Positions 27,909 to 37,612 are shown, counted from the stretch's first letter. The stretch is 64,000 nucleotides of DNA from Membranihabitans marinus (GCF_021729155.1 NZ_JAJQYA010000011.1:86411-150410), one strand, 5' to 3'. The notes: generated by a model from the letters alone, not told the origin. Program-made: numbers and translations.

Positions 27909-27965
27909 AGGATGATTTTAAATATTCCTGTGAAAAATACTGAATATTTTTTATAAAACGATACT

Positions 27966-29297
27966 TTATCCTTTTAACCAGCGCCAAACATCTAATCCAT
28001 TGGCATATAATACCAATCCCAATACCAATACAAAGCCCACAATGGTGGCGTATTCCATCACCTTGTCACTAGGCTTTCTCCCTGTAACCATCTCAAAGAG
28101 TAGGAACATTACATGACCACCATCCAATGCTGGAATGGGTAGTAAGTTCATAAATCCAAGAATAAGAGATAGAATGGCAGTATTTCTCCAAAAAATTTGC
28201 CAATCCCATGCATTTGGGAACAATTTTGATATCGTGGCAAACCCCCCCAAACTATCAGAAGCTTTGATATTGCCTCGGAACATTTGGCCAAATGCTTTGA
28301 CTTGGGTCATAAGAAAATCCCAACCTTGAACTACGCCCATAGGTAGGGCCTGGCCCAAACTATATTCTTCGGTTTGGAAATTGTAAAAGTAGTCCAATCC
28401 ATAATTTTGAAAGCCTACAGTTCCTTCTGGAGTTACTTGAGCGGTGATGGTTTGAGTAGCATTGTCGCGTCTAACCGTTAAATCAATTTTGGAGTCTTTG
28501 TGATTTCGAATGATTTTCGCAAAAGAATCGAAAAACTCTGTTTCCTCTCCGTTGATGGCCAAAATTTCATCGTCGACCTTCAATCCTGCTTTTTCAGCAT
28601 TAGATCCTTCAATTACCTTTCCAATCTTTACGGGGAATCTCGGCGCTACTATATAGGCGTCCTTGTAGTCGTAACTGGTTAAAATGGTTGTAAATTTGGG
28701 ATCGATGGGCAAGATAGTCTCCTCCCCATTTCTCAATATTTTTAGTGAAGAGGCATTATTGATGGCAATCTCAGAACGAATAATTCCAGGATTAAATTTG
28801 TCAAATTCCTTGTCTCCTATTGCTATAATATTGTCTCCATTTTGCAATCCCATTTCCATCCCTATACTATCTACCTGAAGACCGTATTTCAACTCACTTG
28901 TCGGCAAATATTCAGAACCGTACTGCCATAGCATTAGACCAAATATTAGGAATCCTAAAATGAAGTTGACCGTCACACCACCCAACATAATAATGAGTCG
29001 TTGCCAAGTGGGTTTTGATCGAAATTCCCAAGGCTGAGGCGGTTCTTTTAGACTCTCGGTATCTAGACTTTCATCAACCATACCAGAGATTTTTACATAT
29101 CCACCCAATGGTAACCAACCAATCCCATATTCGGTCCCCCCAATTTTCTTCTTAAAAATAGAAAACCAAGGATCGAAAAACAAATAGAATTTTTCAACTC
29201 TGGTTTTAAACCATTTCGCTGGCAAAAAGTGACCCAATTCGTGCAATATGATTAAAAGCGATAGACTGAGCGCGAATTGCGCGATCATTACTCCCAT
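27966..29297 (-). CDS. rseP: Site-2 zinc protease RseP
   Basis: Intramembrane metalloprotease, 443 residues. The zinc motif HELGH is at 19-23 in the first helix, and the second ligand motif (NLLPIPALDGGH) near 382. Two PDZ-like domains lie between helices (about 115-190 and 205-290; LKVDDEILAING is typical). In other bacteria it cleaves anti-sigma factors and signal-peptide remnants. No sigma or anti-sigma gene adjoins it here. The secreted protein gene follows 57 bases downstream on the same strand. Confidence 0.96.
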   Translation of the reverse strand: MGVMIAQFALSLSLLIILHELGHFLPAKWFKTRVEKFYLFFDPWFSIFKKKIGGTEYGIGWLPLGGYVKISGMVDESLDTESLKEPPQPWEFRSKPTWQRLIIMLGGVTVNFILGFLIFGLMLWQYGSEYLPTSELKYGLQVDSIGMEMGLQNGDNIIAIGDKEFDKFNPGIIRSEIAINNASSLKILRNGEETILPIDPKFTTILTSYDYKDAYIVAPRFPVKIGKVIEGSNAEKAGLKVDDEILAINGEETEFFDSFAKIIRNHKDSKIDLTVRRDNATQTITAQVTPEGTVGFQNYGLDYFYNFQTEEYSLGQALPMGVVQGWDFLMTQVKAFGQMFRGNIKASDSLGGFATISKLFPNAWDWQIFWRNTAILSLILGFMNLLPIPALDGGHVMFLLFEMVTGRKPSDKVMEYATIVGFVLVLGLVLYANGLDVWRWLKG

Positions 29298-29359
29298 ATT
29301 ATTTTTTTAATTATAGCTATTTTCCTTATGCATTGATACCCAATACAGATTTTAAACTG

Positions 29360-29393
29360 CAAAGTTACTGATATTTCATTAACTAATGACCAA
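29360..29393 (-). promoter_or_regulatory. Putative rseP promoter
   Basis: Minus strand: TTGG (29393-29390), a 22-base spacer, then TAACTTTG (29367-29360), matching the Bacteroidota -33/-7 pattern. It lies about 63 bases upstream of the rseP start. Confidence 0.5.
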
Positions 29394-29497
29394 TTTTGTA
29401 TTAAATGGAGTTTTTTATCGATAGAATTAGGCATTGACCAGAGAACTTTCTGCCTCCTTTTGACTTTCTGTCATTAGTGGTTTCACCAATGGGACAA

Positions 29498-29531
29498 TTG
29501 GATGTCTAGTGATATTATTTTCCTACATTTG
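29498..29531 (+). promoter_or_regulatory. Putative promoter of the 29555-38150 gene run
   Basis: TTGG (29498-29501), a 22-base spacer, then TACATTTG (29524-29531), a good match to the Bacteroidota consensus. The first ATG of the run (29555) is 23 bases downstream. The spacing equals that of the divergent rseP promoter. Confidence 0.55.
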
Positions 29532-29554
29532 TCCTTCACTACAATTCACCTGAA

Positions 29555-30187
29555 ATGATTCGAAGTTTATTTATTGGACTGTTTTTGTTGATGAATTATA
29601 TGATTCAGGGGCAGGAATTTGACTTGCAATCTGGAGATATTCTCTTTAGAGAAAATACTTCATCGGCATTGTCCGAGGCCATAAATCGGGTAACCCAAAT
29701 CGATACACATCGCCATTATTCCCATATGGGACTGGTGACGGTAGAAAATGGTCGAATACTAGTCATTCATTCCGAACCCGAGTCCGGTGTTGTAAAGGAA
29801 GAATTATCTGATTTTTTTGAAGTAAAAGAGGGCCAGGTGGCCAGAGTATATGCCTATCGCTTGATGGATGAATATCAAAATTCCATTCAATCGGCTATTG
29901 AATTGGCCGATACCTATCTAGGTCAGCCCTACAATTTCACCTATATTATAGAAGATGAGGGGATTTATTGTTCGGAATTGATATACCTTCTCTTCGAATC
30001 AGCTGAAATATTCGATTTAGAGCCTATGACATTTAAAGATCCCGCTTCGGGAAATTTCCCCAAGGCTTGGATTGAACATTATAGGAAATTAAAGATTGAT
30101 ATACCGGAAGGACTTCCCGGATGTAATCCCAATGGGATGGCAAGTAGTACAAAATTGATTGAATTAGGAGAGTTGCCTAATAACTAA
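29555..30187 (+). CDS. YiiX/YebB-like NlpC/P60-type cysteine hydrolase
   Basis: 210 residues with a signal peptide (cleavage near residue 20, after IQGQ). The permuted papain-like fold is indicated by LQSGDILFR near 25, His in HRHYSHMGLV (about 53-60) and the catalytic Cys in GIYCSELIYLL near 147. Family members are thought to cleave amide or ester bonds in cell wall or lipids. It heads a tightly packed plus-strand run of ten genes. Confidence 0.87.
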   Translation: MIRSLFIGLFLLMNYMIQGQEFDLQSGDILFRENTSSALSEAINRVTQIDTHRHYSHMGLVTVENGRILVIHSEPESGVVKEELSDFFEVKEGQVARVYAYRLMDEYQNSIQSAIELADTYLGQPYNFTYIIEDEGIYCSELIYLLFESAEIFDLEPMTFKDPASGNFPKAWIEHYRKLKIDIPEGLPGCNPNGMASSTKLIELGELPNN

Positions 30188-30198
30188 AATAAGATAAA

Positions 30199-30912
30199 AT
30201 GTCATTGTTTCTAGCGACAAAGAAAGAAGGCGATATATTGGAGTTTGAAGGTGATGTAGTTCAACATATTTCTAAGAGTTTTCGAATGCAGGTAGGTCAC
30301 CAAATGAAAGCTACCGATGGCCAGGGCTCTATATATGATGTTGAAATAACGGCATTGTCCAGACAAAAAATCACTGCAAGAATTATTCAATCCATGACCG
30401 AAGAGCCATCTTTAGAGATTCACGTGGCTATGGCCATTTTGAAGAAAGAAGCTCGTTTGGAAAATTTTGTTGAAAAAGCTACTGAATTGGGCGTCTCAGC
30501 CATACACCCCCTCCAGTGTAGACATTCTATTAAACAGAGTTTTCGAAAAGAGCGAACAAATAAAATTTTAATCGCCGCCGCCCAGCAATCGATGAATCCC
30601 TATTTGCCAACATTGCATGAGGTTAAACCTTTTGCCTCTTTTATTGAAGAATATTCAGACCTATTCGAGGAAAAGTATATAGCCTATGCACCAGAAAGAA
30701 ATAATAATGTACTTTTAGAGACTCGGTATAGTGGAAGTCCCAAGGTTTGCGTTATAATAGGACCTGAGGGTGATTTCCATGAAGAAGAACTGAAGCTGGC
30801 TGTCAATAATGGCTGGCAATTTGTAAGTTTGGGAAATACTAGATTGAGAGCTGAAACAGCAGGTATGATGTGTGTTCAGATATTGAAAACAGCCCATAAT
30901 TTGAAAGTATAG
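30199..30912 (+). CDS. rsmE: 16S rRNA (uracil-1498-N3)-methyltransferase
   Basis: SPOUT-class methyltransferase, 237 residues. N-terminal PUA-like RNA-binding domain (about 1-70), then the knotted SAM-binding domain with the signatures IIGPEGDFHEEE near 187 and SLGNTRLRAETAGM near 213. It modifies U1498 in the decoding centre. Starts 11 bases after the hydrolase stop. Confidence 0.96.
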   Translation: MSLFLATKKEGDILEFEGDVVQHISKSFRMQVGHQMKATDGQGSIYDVEITALSRQKITARIIQSMTEEPSLEIHVAMAILKKEARLENFVEKATELGVSAIHPLQCRHSIKQSFRKERTNKILIAAAQQSMNPYLPTLHEVKPFASFIEEYSDLFEEKYIAYAPERNNNVLLETRYSGSPKVCVIIGPEGDFHEEELKLAVNNGWQFVSLGNTRLRAETAGMMCVQILKTAHNLKV

Positions 30913-30915
30913 TAT

Positions 30916-31581
30916 ATGAAAACATTTTTTTTAACCTTATGTGTCTTGTTTTGTAGTCAACTAACCGGCCATAGCCAACCCCTAAAAATAGGCTTGTTAA
31001 AATATAATGGCGGTGGAGATTGGTATGCTAATCCAACCGCTCTGCCCAACCTTATCCGATTTTGTAATCGGAATATCAACACCAATATCGATGACGATTA
31101 TCAGACGGTAGAAGTTGGGAGTCCAGATTTGTTTAACCTGCCATTTGTTCATATGACTGGACATGGCAATGTGGTGTTTTCGAATGCTGAAGCAGAGAAT
31201 TTGCGGAAATACCTTATCGGAGGTGGATTTTTGCACATTGACGACAACTACGGTATGGATCCATACGTAAGAGTGGCCATGAAACAAGTATTTCCCGAAT
31301 TGGACTTTGTGGAATTACCGATTTCTCATCCCTTGTATCACGCTGCCTTTCCATTTGCGGATGGATTGCCAAAAATACATGAACACGACAATCAGCCAGC
31401 CCAAGGATTCGGACTGTTTTACGAAGGTAGGCTGATATGTTTTTATACTTATGAGACGGACTTAGGGGACGGTTGGGAGGATGAATCTGTGCACAATGAT
31501 AGTCCTGAGGCACGGTTGGCCGCATTGAAAATGGGAGCCAATATTCTTTACTACGCCTTTGTAGGAGAAACCAAGCAATAA
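30916..31581 (+). CDS. DUF4159 secreted protein
   Basis: 221 residues with a signal peptide (cleavage near residue 21, after TGHSQ). The DUF4159 core is clear: GHGNVVFSNAEAENLRKYL, GGGFLHIDDNYGMD and PISHPLYHAAFPF, a fold related to glutamine-amidotransferase-like domains. No enzyme activity is established. In Bacteroidota and others, DUF4159 genes sit next to BatA/VWA genes, as here (32132). Start three bases after rsmE. Confidence 0.9.
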   Translation: MKTFFLTLCVLFCSQLTGHSQPLKIGLLKYNGGGDWYANPTALPNLIRFCNRNINTNIDDDYQTVEVGSPDLFNLPFVHMTGHGNVVFSNAEAENLRKYLIGGGFLHIDDNYGMDPYVRVAMKQVFPELDFVELPISHPLYHAAFPFADGLPKIHEHDNQPAQGFGLFYEGRLICFYTYETDLGDGWEDESVHNDSPEARLAALKMGANILYYAFVGETKQ

Positions 31582-31582
31582 T

Positions 31583-32131
31583 ATGAATTATTTAGTATTT
31601 AAATCCTTACATATTATTGGTGTAGTCAGTTGGTTTGCCGGCCTGTTTTATCTGGTTCGCCTATTTGTATATTACGCTGAGACCAAAGACAAATCTCCTG
31701 CGGAGCAGGATGTTCTACAGCCACAGTATTTGATAATGATGGAACGTCTTTTTAAGATTATTACCACCCCAGCTATGATTATTACTGTGGTCGCAGGTGG
31801 AGGTATGTTGGTTCTGCACTCCGAATTGTTGGCCGCTAATTGGATGCAAGCCAAACTTGTTTTGGTATTTTGCTTATTGATTTATCACTGGTATTGTGGC
31901 AAGATTATTAGGCAAATATCTTCACAGTCAGATCATTGGAAATCTTTTAGATTTCGATTGTTTAACGAAATCGCCACCCTGCTTTTGGTGGCCATCGTTT
32001 TTTTAGCGGTGATGAAAAATGGATTTAATGCTATATATGGTATTTTGGGTTTTATCCTGTTAGGACTAATTATTTTTATTGCGGCTAAATGGTATAAGAA
32101 AAGTCGAGAAAGAAAATTAAAAAGTAAATAA
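31583..32131 (+). CDS. hemJ: Protoporphyrinogen IX oxidase HemJ
   Basis: 182 residues, four predicted helices. The conserved His in the first helix (FKSLHIIGVVSWFAGLFYL, His10) and the second-half motif with Lys and His (MQAKLVLVFCLLIYHWYC) fit HemJ, the heme-dependent oxidase of heme biosynthesis found where HemG and HemY are absent. It begins two bases after the DUF4159 stop, within the long operon. Confidence 0.92.
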   Translation: MNYLVFKSLHIIGVVSWFAGLFYLVRLFVYYAETKDKSPAEQDVLQPQYLIMMERLFKIITTPAMIITVVAGGGMLVLHSELLAANWMQAKLVLVFCLLIYHWYCGKIIRQISSQSDHWKSFRFRLFNEIATLLLVAIVFLAVMKNGFNAIYGILGFILLGLIIFIAAKWYKKSRERKLKSK

Positions 32132-34153
32132 ATGCAATTTGTTTTTCCTTTGTTTTTAGTGGCACTAGCATCGATCATCATACCGATCATCATTCACTTG
32201 TTTTATTTTCAAAGGTATAAGACTGAATATTTTTCAAATGTTGGATTTTTAAAAAATCTAAAAGAAGAAAAAAAGAGTCGATCTCGACTTAAAAATATTT
32301 TGGTCTTATTGGCTCGGATATTTTTTATTACATTTTTGGTGTTGGCGTTTGCTCAACCCTTTATGACGGATGAAGAGGATAGTAATACCGACAGTGATTA
32401 TATATCGATCTTTATTGACAATTCCTTTAGTATGGGAGCACTTAGTAGTGAAACTCCCTTGCTTCAGGTCGCGATAAATAAAGCCAAAGAAATTTTAAAT
32501 GCCTATAGCGAAAGCACTTCCTTTCAAATTTTGACCAATGATTTATTGCCCGGCGATCAACGACTATTATCGAGAGATTTAGCCCTACAAAAATTGGATG
32601 AGATTGATTATAGCGGCCGACCAATGCAGCTAGACAGAATAGCTCAATACGTTGAACGATCATTGAAGGACCACGGCGGACAGTCGCTTTCCTATTGGAT
32701 ATCAGATTTTCAAAAGAATGGCCTTCAAAATCCATTATCTATAGATACTTCGCTGCAAATTTTACCTCTACCGATAAGAAGTGTGGTCAACAAAAATGTG
32801 TCCATCGATAGTTGTTGGTTTGCTTCTCCGGTACCCGAAGCCAATGTAGAAAATCAACTCTACGTCAAAATTTCGAATTACGGGACTGAAGACCAAGATG
32901 TGAAGATTGTGCTTAAAGATGGTGAAAACATAAAACCATTGGGAGCAGTATTTATCGAAGAGGGGAAATCCGTTATCGATACCTTACAAATCAATTTGTC
33001 ACGTACTTCACTGGACAAAATAGTCCTTGAAATTACCGACCACCCCATAGACTTCGACAACCGCTATTACTTGAGTTTAAATAATAGACCTCAGCTTAAA
33101 ATATTGGATATCTACGAGGACAATGTTCACGAGTATATGGACAGAATATTGAGGAACAACGCCACGGTGGAAAAAACCGAAGTGAATCTTAATAGAATTG
33201 TCTATTCTGATTTTTCAAACAAGGATTTATTGGTATTGGATCACCTACCGGCCATACATTCGGGTTTGACGTCCAATTTAAGTAATTATATAGAACAGGG
33301 AGGAAATGTATTACTGTTTCCGCCCAGGAACTTGGATTTGAATTCTTATAATGAATTTTTAAATAGTGTGGCAGAATTGTCTTTTGAACCGTGGAAAGAC
33401 ATGGAAATGGAAGCGCAATCCTTGAATTTTCAAGATTTTGTTTTCAACGATGTTTTTGATAAAGAAGATGAAAATATTAATTTGCCTAAAGTACAGGGGT
33501 ATTATGGAATTCGTCATCGGTCCAATCATCCGGTGAATTCATTAATGACTTTGCGCAACGGGGAAAATCTTATCCTCAAGGTGGCTAAGGGCAATGGATA
33601 TCTCTATCTGTCCACCACTCCCTTAACTTCACAATATAGCAATTTGGGCAGCCATGCCGACGTATTTGTCCCTATGGTTTATCGAATGGCTCTGTCAAAA
33701 GGACGGTCTCGCCAGCAGTCATATACAATAGGAGAGGATGAAACCATTGTAGTGGCCACGGAAAATCAATATGAAGAAGGTGAATTATTGGTATCAGGTG
33801 ATGAGGTCAGTTTTATTCCGGGCTTTCGACAGGTCGGTGATTTGTTGGAATTGAATATCTACGATCAAATCAAAGAAGATGGTTTGTATCAATTGTCACA
33901 AAATCAAGATGATATAGCATCTTTTGCTATGAATTATTCTAGGGTAGAGAGTGATATATCCACCTGGAATATTGAGGATTTGCAAGAAAAAATTACGGGG
34001 AATGTCCGATGGTTGAGTACAGAACAATCCAATAACTTGTCTCAATTTGTTGAAGAATCCTATCATGGTAAAGTTTTATGGAAATGGTGTCTTATATTTG
34101 CCTTGATATTTTTAGTAGTCGAAAGTCTACTATTGCGATTTATTAAAAATTAA
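32132..34153 (+). CDS. BatA-domain/VWA membrane protein
   Basis: 673 residues. The N-terminal BatA double-helix module (FVFPLFLVALASIIIPIIIH, then the second helix near 55-75) precedes a von Willebrand A-like domain whose MIDAS motif is DNSFSM near 98. A long beta-rich periplasmic region and a C-terminal helix (about 650-668) follow. Such proteins are often found with aerotolerance-type operons; here only the DUF4159 gene is a typical partner. The start codon directly abuts the hemJ stop. Confidence 0.9.
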   Translation: MQFVFPLFLVALASIIIPIIIHLFYFQRYKTEYFSNVGFLKNLKEEKKSRSRLKNILVLLARIFFITFLVLAFAQPFMTDEEDSNTDSDYISIFIDNSFSMGALSSETPLLQVAINKAKEILNAYSESTSFQILTNDLLPGDQRLLSRDLALQKLDEIDYSGRPMQLDRIAQYVERSLKDHGGQSLSYWISDFQKNGLQNPLSIDTSLQILPLPIRSVVNKNVSIDSCWFASPVPEANVENQLYVKISNYGTEDQDVKIVLKDGENIKPLGAVFIEEGKSVIDTLQINLSRTSLDKIVLEITDHPIDFDNRYYLSLNNRPQLKILDIYEDNVHEYMDRILRNNATVEKTEVNLNRIVYSDFSNKDLLVLDHLPAIHSGLTSNLSNYIEQGGNVLLFPPRNLDLNSYNEFLNSVAELSFEPWKDMEMEAQSLNFQDFVFNDVFDKEDENINLPKVQGYYGIRHRSNHPVNSLMTLRNGENLILKVAKGNGYLYLSTTPLTSQYSNLGSHADVFVPMVYRMALSKGRSRQQSYTIGEDETIVVATENQYEEGELLVSGDEVSFIPGFRQVGDLLELNIYDQIKEDGLYQLSQNQDDIASFAMNYSRVESDISTWNIEDLQEKITGNVRWLSTEQSNNLSQFVEESYHGKVLWKWCLIFALIFLVVESLLLRFIKN

Positions 34154-34161
34154 TCCTACAC

Positions 34162-35418
34162 ATGCGTGTTCTCTTTCAAAATGTTGAGTTGTGTTTTCCA
34201 GGCTCAGAATTGCACGGGAAAGTATTGGACGTATTATTGGAATATGGAAAGGTTAAGGCCATTGATTCCAATATCGAAGAAGCGCCGCGAACTAAGATAG
34301 TTTCTGGCGGAGTACTGGCTCCGGGATTTGTAGATATAGGTTGTTTTGGTGGTGAGCCCGGATTTGAACATCGAGAGACTCGTTCAAGTTTGGTAAAGGC
34401 TGCCAGTAAAGGAGGTTATACTCATGTATATATATTGCCCAACTTAGATCCTGTAACCGATAATAAGGCGGCAGTACAGTTTATAGAGAACCATGAAGAT
34501 GTGGTTCAATTACATGCTTTAGGAGCCATTAGTCAAGGTCTTAAGGGAATGGATCTTGCCGATATATACGATATGCACCGAAATGGGGTATCGGCTTTTA
34601 CCGATGGCATGTTGTCCATCCAAGATACGGGATTAATGAAACGAGCACTGGAATACGTCAAGGCCTTTGACGGTATCGTGATTAACCAGCCCTATGATTA
34701 TGGAATCGAACCAGAGGGAGTGGTTCACGAAAGTGTAGTGAGTACCAAGATGGGACTAAAAGGGATTCCTGCATTAGCTGAGATATCTATGCTCAAAAGA
34801 GATTTAGATCTTCTAGAATATACAGATTCTAGACTGATCGCCCATAATATATCTACTGGTTTTGGTACGAGTTTAATAAATGAGGCTAAGAAAAAAAATC
34901 TGAGTGTCTATGCTTCGGTAGCCTTGATGAATTTAATTGAAAATGATACATCGGTAGAGACCTTTGATACTCATTATTTGTTGAATCCACCTCTGCGTTC
35001 GGAATCTGATCGCAAAACCTTAGTCAAATCTTTAAAAAATGGCATCATCGATGCGATTGTGTCCGGTCATATGCCTTTGGAAAAAGATTTGAAGACGGTA
35101 GAATTTGGACATGCAGAACCCGGTGTGGCTACATTGCCCTTTGTGTTTCCTGTATTATTTGATAAACTCCAGAAATTTTTAAGTCTAGAGGATTTGGTGG
35201 GATTACTCAGCAATGGTCCTCGAAGAATGCTCGGTTTGGAATCGGTAGAGATTCAGGTCGGTAGTGAAGTGGATTATGTGTGGCTAGATCTTGAAAAAGA
35301 AACTTCATATAGCCCCAAAGATTTTCCTTCTAAGTCCATCAATTCTCCTTTCCTCAATCAAAAATGGAAGGGTAATGTTAATGGCGTTTTTAGGGGAGAT
35401 CAGTATTTATTGTTTTAA
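34162..35418 (+). CDS. Dihydroorotase homologue lacking the metal site
   Basis: 418 residues with the full amidohydrolase scaffold of PyrC-type dihydroorotase: APGFVDIG...EPGFEHRET, VYILPNLDPVTDN, HNISTGFGTSLI, LLNPPLRSESDRKTLV. The catalytic residues are missing. The HxH metal motif is replaced by Gly-Cys-Phe (about residues 59-61), the HCED segment reads NQPYDYG, the second metal His (PHHL) reads LMNL, and the catalytic Asp (TDHAPH) is Gly (SGHMPL). It is therefore probably not a working dihydroorotase but a structural or regulatory homologue, perhaps partnering aspartate transcarbamoylase as non-catalytic forms do in some bacteria. A true pyrC is expected elsewhere. Confidence 0.88.
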   Translation: MRVLFQNVELCFPGSELHGKVLDVLLEYGKVKAIDSNIEEAPRTKIVSGGVLAPGFVDIGCFGGEPGFEHRETRSSLVKAASKGGYTHVYILPNLDPVTDNKAAVQFIENHEDVVQLHALGAISQGLKGMDLADIYDMHRNGVSAFTDGMLSIQDTGLMKRALEYVKAFDGIVINQPYDYGIEPEGVVHESVVSTKMGLKGIPALAEISMLKRDLDLLEYTDSRLIAHNISTGFGTSLINEAKKKNLSVYASVALMNLIENDTSVETFDTHYLLNPPLRSESDRKTLVKSLKNGIIDAIVSGHMPLEKDLKTVEFGHAEPGVATLPFVFPVLFDKLQKFLSLEDLVGLLSNGPRRMLGLESVEIQVGSEVDYVWLDLEKETSYSPKDFPSKSINSPFLNQKWKGNVNGVFRGDQYLLF

Positions 35419-35443
35419 GAATTAGAGAAAAGAATAATTAGTC

Positions 35444-35956
35444 ATGAATTCAAAAAGAACAGTTTTATTAGGGGTGATGGCCGGTGTAGCGGTGGCGTTG
35501 ATAATGTTGGTTATAGACTTTATCAACAACCAGCTTTTGGTAACACCGAGTATGAGTTATTTCCCGACCTTGGTATTGATATTTGCCATGTTTTTTGCGG
35601 TGAGGGAAGAAAAAAAGCAACGAGAATATTTTCCATTTTCTGAAGTGTTTAAAACGGCATTAGTACCCTTTATCATCGGAAATGCTATCTATTTGTTTTT
35701 CAACTTTTTGTTGTACAACTATATCGATCCCGCTTTAGGGGATATGGCTAAAGAAAGAGCGTTGGAAATATTCGATAGTGGATTGATGAACAACTTTATG
35801 AGTGAAGAACAGATGGAAACCATGATAGAAACAATCCAGGAGAATACTTTTCGACCTACTTTAATGGAAGCCTTTACCGGCTATGCCCTTAGTCTGATTG
35901 TTCCAGGTGCCTTGGTCGCATTGTTATTGTCCCTCATCTATAGAACTCGATCCTAA
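35444..35956 (+). CDS. DUF4199 membrane protein
   Basis: 170 residues with four hydrophobic helices (about 7-27, 38-52, 70-92, 140-163) and a charged segment between the third and fourth (SGLMNNFMSEEQMETMIETI). This is the usual DUF4199 layout of Bacteroidota; function unknown. Its last base overlaps the first base of the glycosyltransferase start (TAATG), as often seen for this pair. Confidence 0.88.
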   Translation: MNSKRTVLLGVMAGVAVALIMLVIDFINNQLLVTPSMSYFPTLVLIFAMFFAVREEKKQREYFPFSEVFKTALVPFIIGNAIYLFFNFLLYNYIDPALGDMAKERALEIFDSGLMNNFMSEEQMETMIETIQENTFRPTLMEAFTGYALSLIVPGALVALLLSLIYRTRS

Positions 35957-37017
35957 TGAAGGAAGGTATAAATAATCAATTGGACCTATCCATAGTCATC
36001 CCACTTTTGAATGAAGAGGAGTCTTTGCCTGAATTGGAGTCTTGGATAGTCAGGGTAATGGAAGCCAATGAATACAGCTACGAAATCGTATTTGTAGACG
36101 ACGGGAGTACAGATAGATCTTGGGAAGTGATCCAGGATCTTCACGTCAAAAACCCCAATGTGAAAGCCATTCAGTTCCGTCGCAACTATGGTAAATCTGC
36201 TGCCCTCAATACTGCTTTTCATCAGACCAAAGGCCGTGTAGTCGTCACTATGGATGCCGATCTTCAAGACAGTCCCGAAGAAATCCCCGATATGTATCAC
36301 ATGATAGTGGATGAGGGATATGATTTGATATCTGGATGGAAAAGAAAGAGATATGACAATAAACTGACAAAAAATTTGCCTTCCAAGCTCTTTAATTGGG
36401 CGGCTCGCAAGATATCTGGTATCTATTTACATGATTTTAATTGTGGATTAAAAGCTTATAGATCAAAGGTCGTTCACTCTATCGAAGTGTACGGTGAAAT
36501 GCATCGCTATATTCCTATCATTGCCAAATGGGCTGGTTTTAGGAAGATCGGTGAAAAAGTGGTACAGCATCAAGCTAGAAAGTACGGAACATCTAAATTT
36601 GGTATGTCTCGATTTGTCAATGGATTCCTAGATTTATTATCCATCTATTTTATGGGCAAATTTGGGAAGCGGCCCATGCATTTTTTTGGTCTCCTAGGTA
36701 CATTTATTTTTTTTATTGGTTTTTTAGCAGCCCTTTATATTGGTATCAGTAAATGGGTTATGCTCAAACAAGGGATTCCAGCTCCACTTATTGCCAATAA
36801 TCCATTGTTTTTCATTGCTTTGATAAGTATGATTATTGGGACACAGTTGTTTTTATCTGGATTTATCGGTGAACTGATAACGCGCAATGCCTCAGGAAGA
36901 AATACCTATCAACTCGACGAAATAATTGGTTACTCCAATGAAGAATTACCCAAATCTCGTATTTGGTTGCCCCATTCTGATAAAGTATTGCAAAAAGAAA
37001 AATATTCTAGTAAATAA
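35956..37017 (+). CDS. Family 2 glycosyltransferase, polyprenyl-phosphate type
   Basis: 353 residues. GT-A domain with VFVDDGSTDRSW near 48 and the metal-binding MDADLQDSPEE near 98, then HRYIPIIAKWAGF and KYGTSKFG motifs, and two C-terminal helices (about 233-258 and 272-295). This matches the dolichyl/undecaprenyl-phosphate sugar transferase group (GtrB/ArnC-like), acting at the cytoplasmic face of the inner membrane. The donor sugar is unknown. It is translationally coupled to the DUF4199 gene and followed by gmhA. Confidence 0.94.
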   Translation: MKEGINNQLDLSIVIPLLNEEESLPELESWIVRVMEANEYSYEIVFVDDGSTDRSWEVIQDLHVKNPNVKAIQFRRNYGKSAALNTAFHQTKGRVVVTMDADLQDSPEEIPDMYHMIVDEGYDLISGWKRKRYDNKLTKNLPSKLFNWAARKISGIYLHDFNCGLKAYRSKVVHSIEVYGEMHRYIPIIAKWAGFRKIGEKVVQHQARKYGTSKFGMSRFVNGFLDLLSIYFMGKFGKRPMHFFGLLGTFIFFIGFLAALYIGISKWVMLKQGIPAPLIANNPLFFIALISMIIGTQLFLSGFIGELITRNASGRNTYQLDEIIGYSNEELPKSRIWLPHSDKVLQKEKYSSK

Positions 37018-37024
37018 TAGATAA

Positions 37025-37612
37025 ATGAAGAACCTCATTTTGAGTCGAATTCAAGAATCGATAGCGGTAAAACAATTGCTGTTGTCCGATAGTGAGTTCT
37101 TGACTTCATTGGAATTGGTGGTTGAGAAATCCATTAATACCTTTCAGACCAAGGGGAAAATGCTTTTTTGCGGCAATGGAGGAAGTGCAGCCGATGCCCA
37201 GCATATCGCAGCAGAACTCTCGGGACGATTTTTATTGGATAGAGATCCCTTATTTGCAGAAGCCCTTCATGTAAACTCTTCTTATTTAACAGCAGTTGCC
37301 AATGATTATTCATTTGATCACGTATATGCTAGGATGATCAAAGCCATGGGGAATCGAGGCGATATATTGGTGTGTATTTCTACATCGGGACAGTCCAAGA
37401 ATATTATCAAAGCTGCCATTGAAGCCAAAAATCAAGGTTTGTGGACGATTGCACTTACGGGGAAGTCGGGAGGTGGATTGGCTGAAATAACCGATGTCGC
37501 TATAAAAGTGCCCTCTACGGATACAGCTAGGATTCAAGAATGCCATATAATGATAGGTCATATATTATGTGAACTCGTCGAACAAAAAATATTTGGTATT
37601 GGACAAGATTAA
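37025..37612 (+). CDS. gmhA: Sedoheptulose-7-phosphate isomerase
   Basis: SIS-domain isomerase for the first step of ADP-heptose synthesis, 195 residues. The signature GNGGSAADAQHIAAEL (about 49-64) and TSGQSKNI (near 120) bind the phosphate. It is followed by gmhB, overlapping it, so heptose precursor synthesis is coordinated. Later steps (hldE, hldD) are not in the window. Confidence 0.95.
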   Translation: MKNLILSRIQESIAVKQLLLSDSEFLTSLELVVEKSINTFQTKGKMLFCGNGGSAADAQHIAAELSGRFLLDRDPLFAEALHVNSSYLTAVANDYSFDHVYARMIKAMGNRGDILVCISTSGQSKNIIKAAIEAKNQGLWTIALTGKSGGGLAEITDVAIKVPSTDTARIQECHIMIGHILCELVEQKIFGIGQD

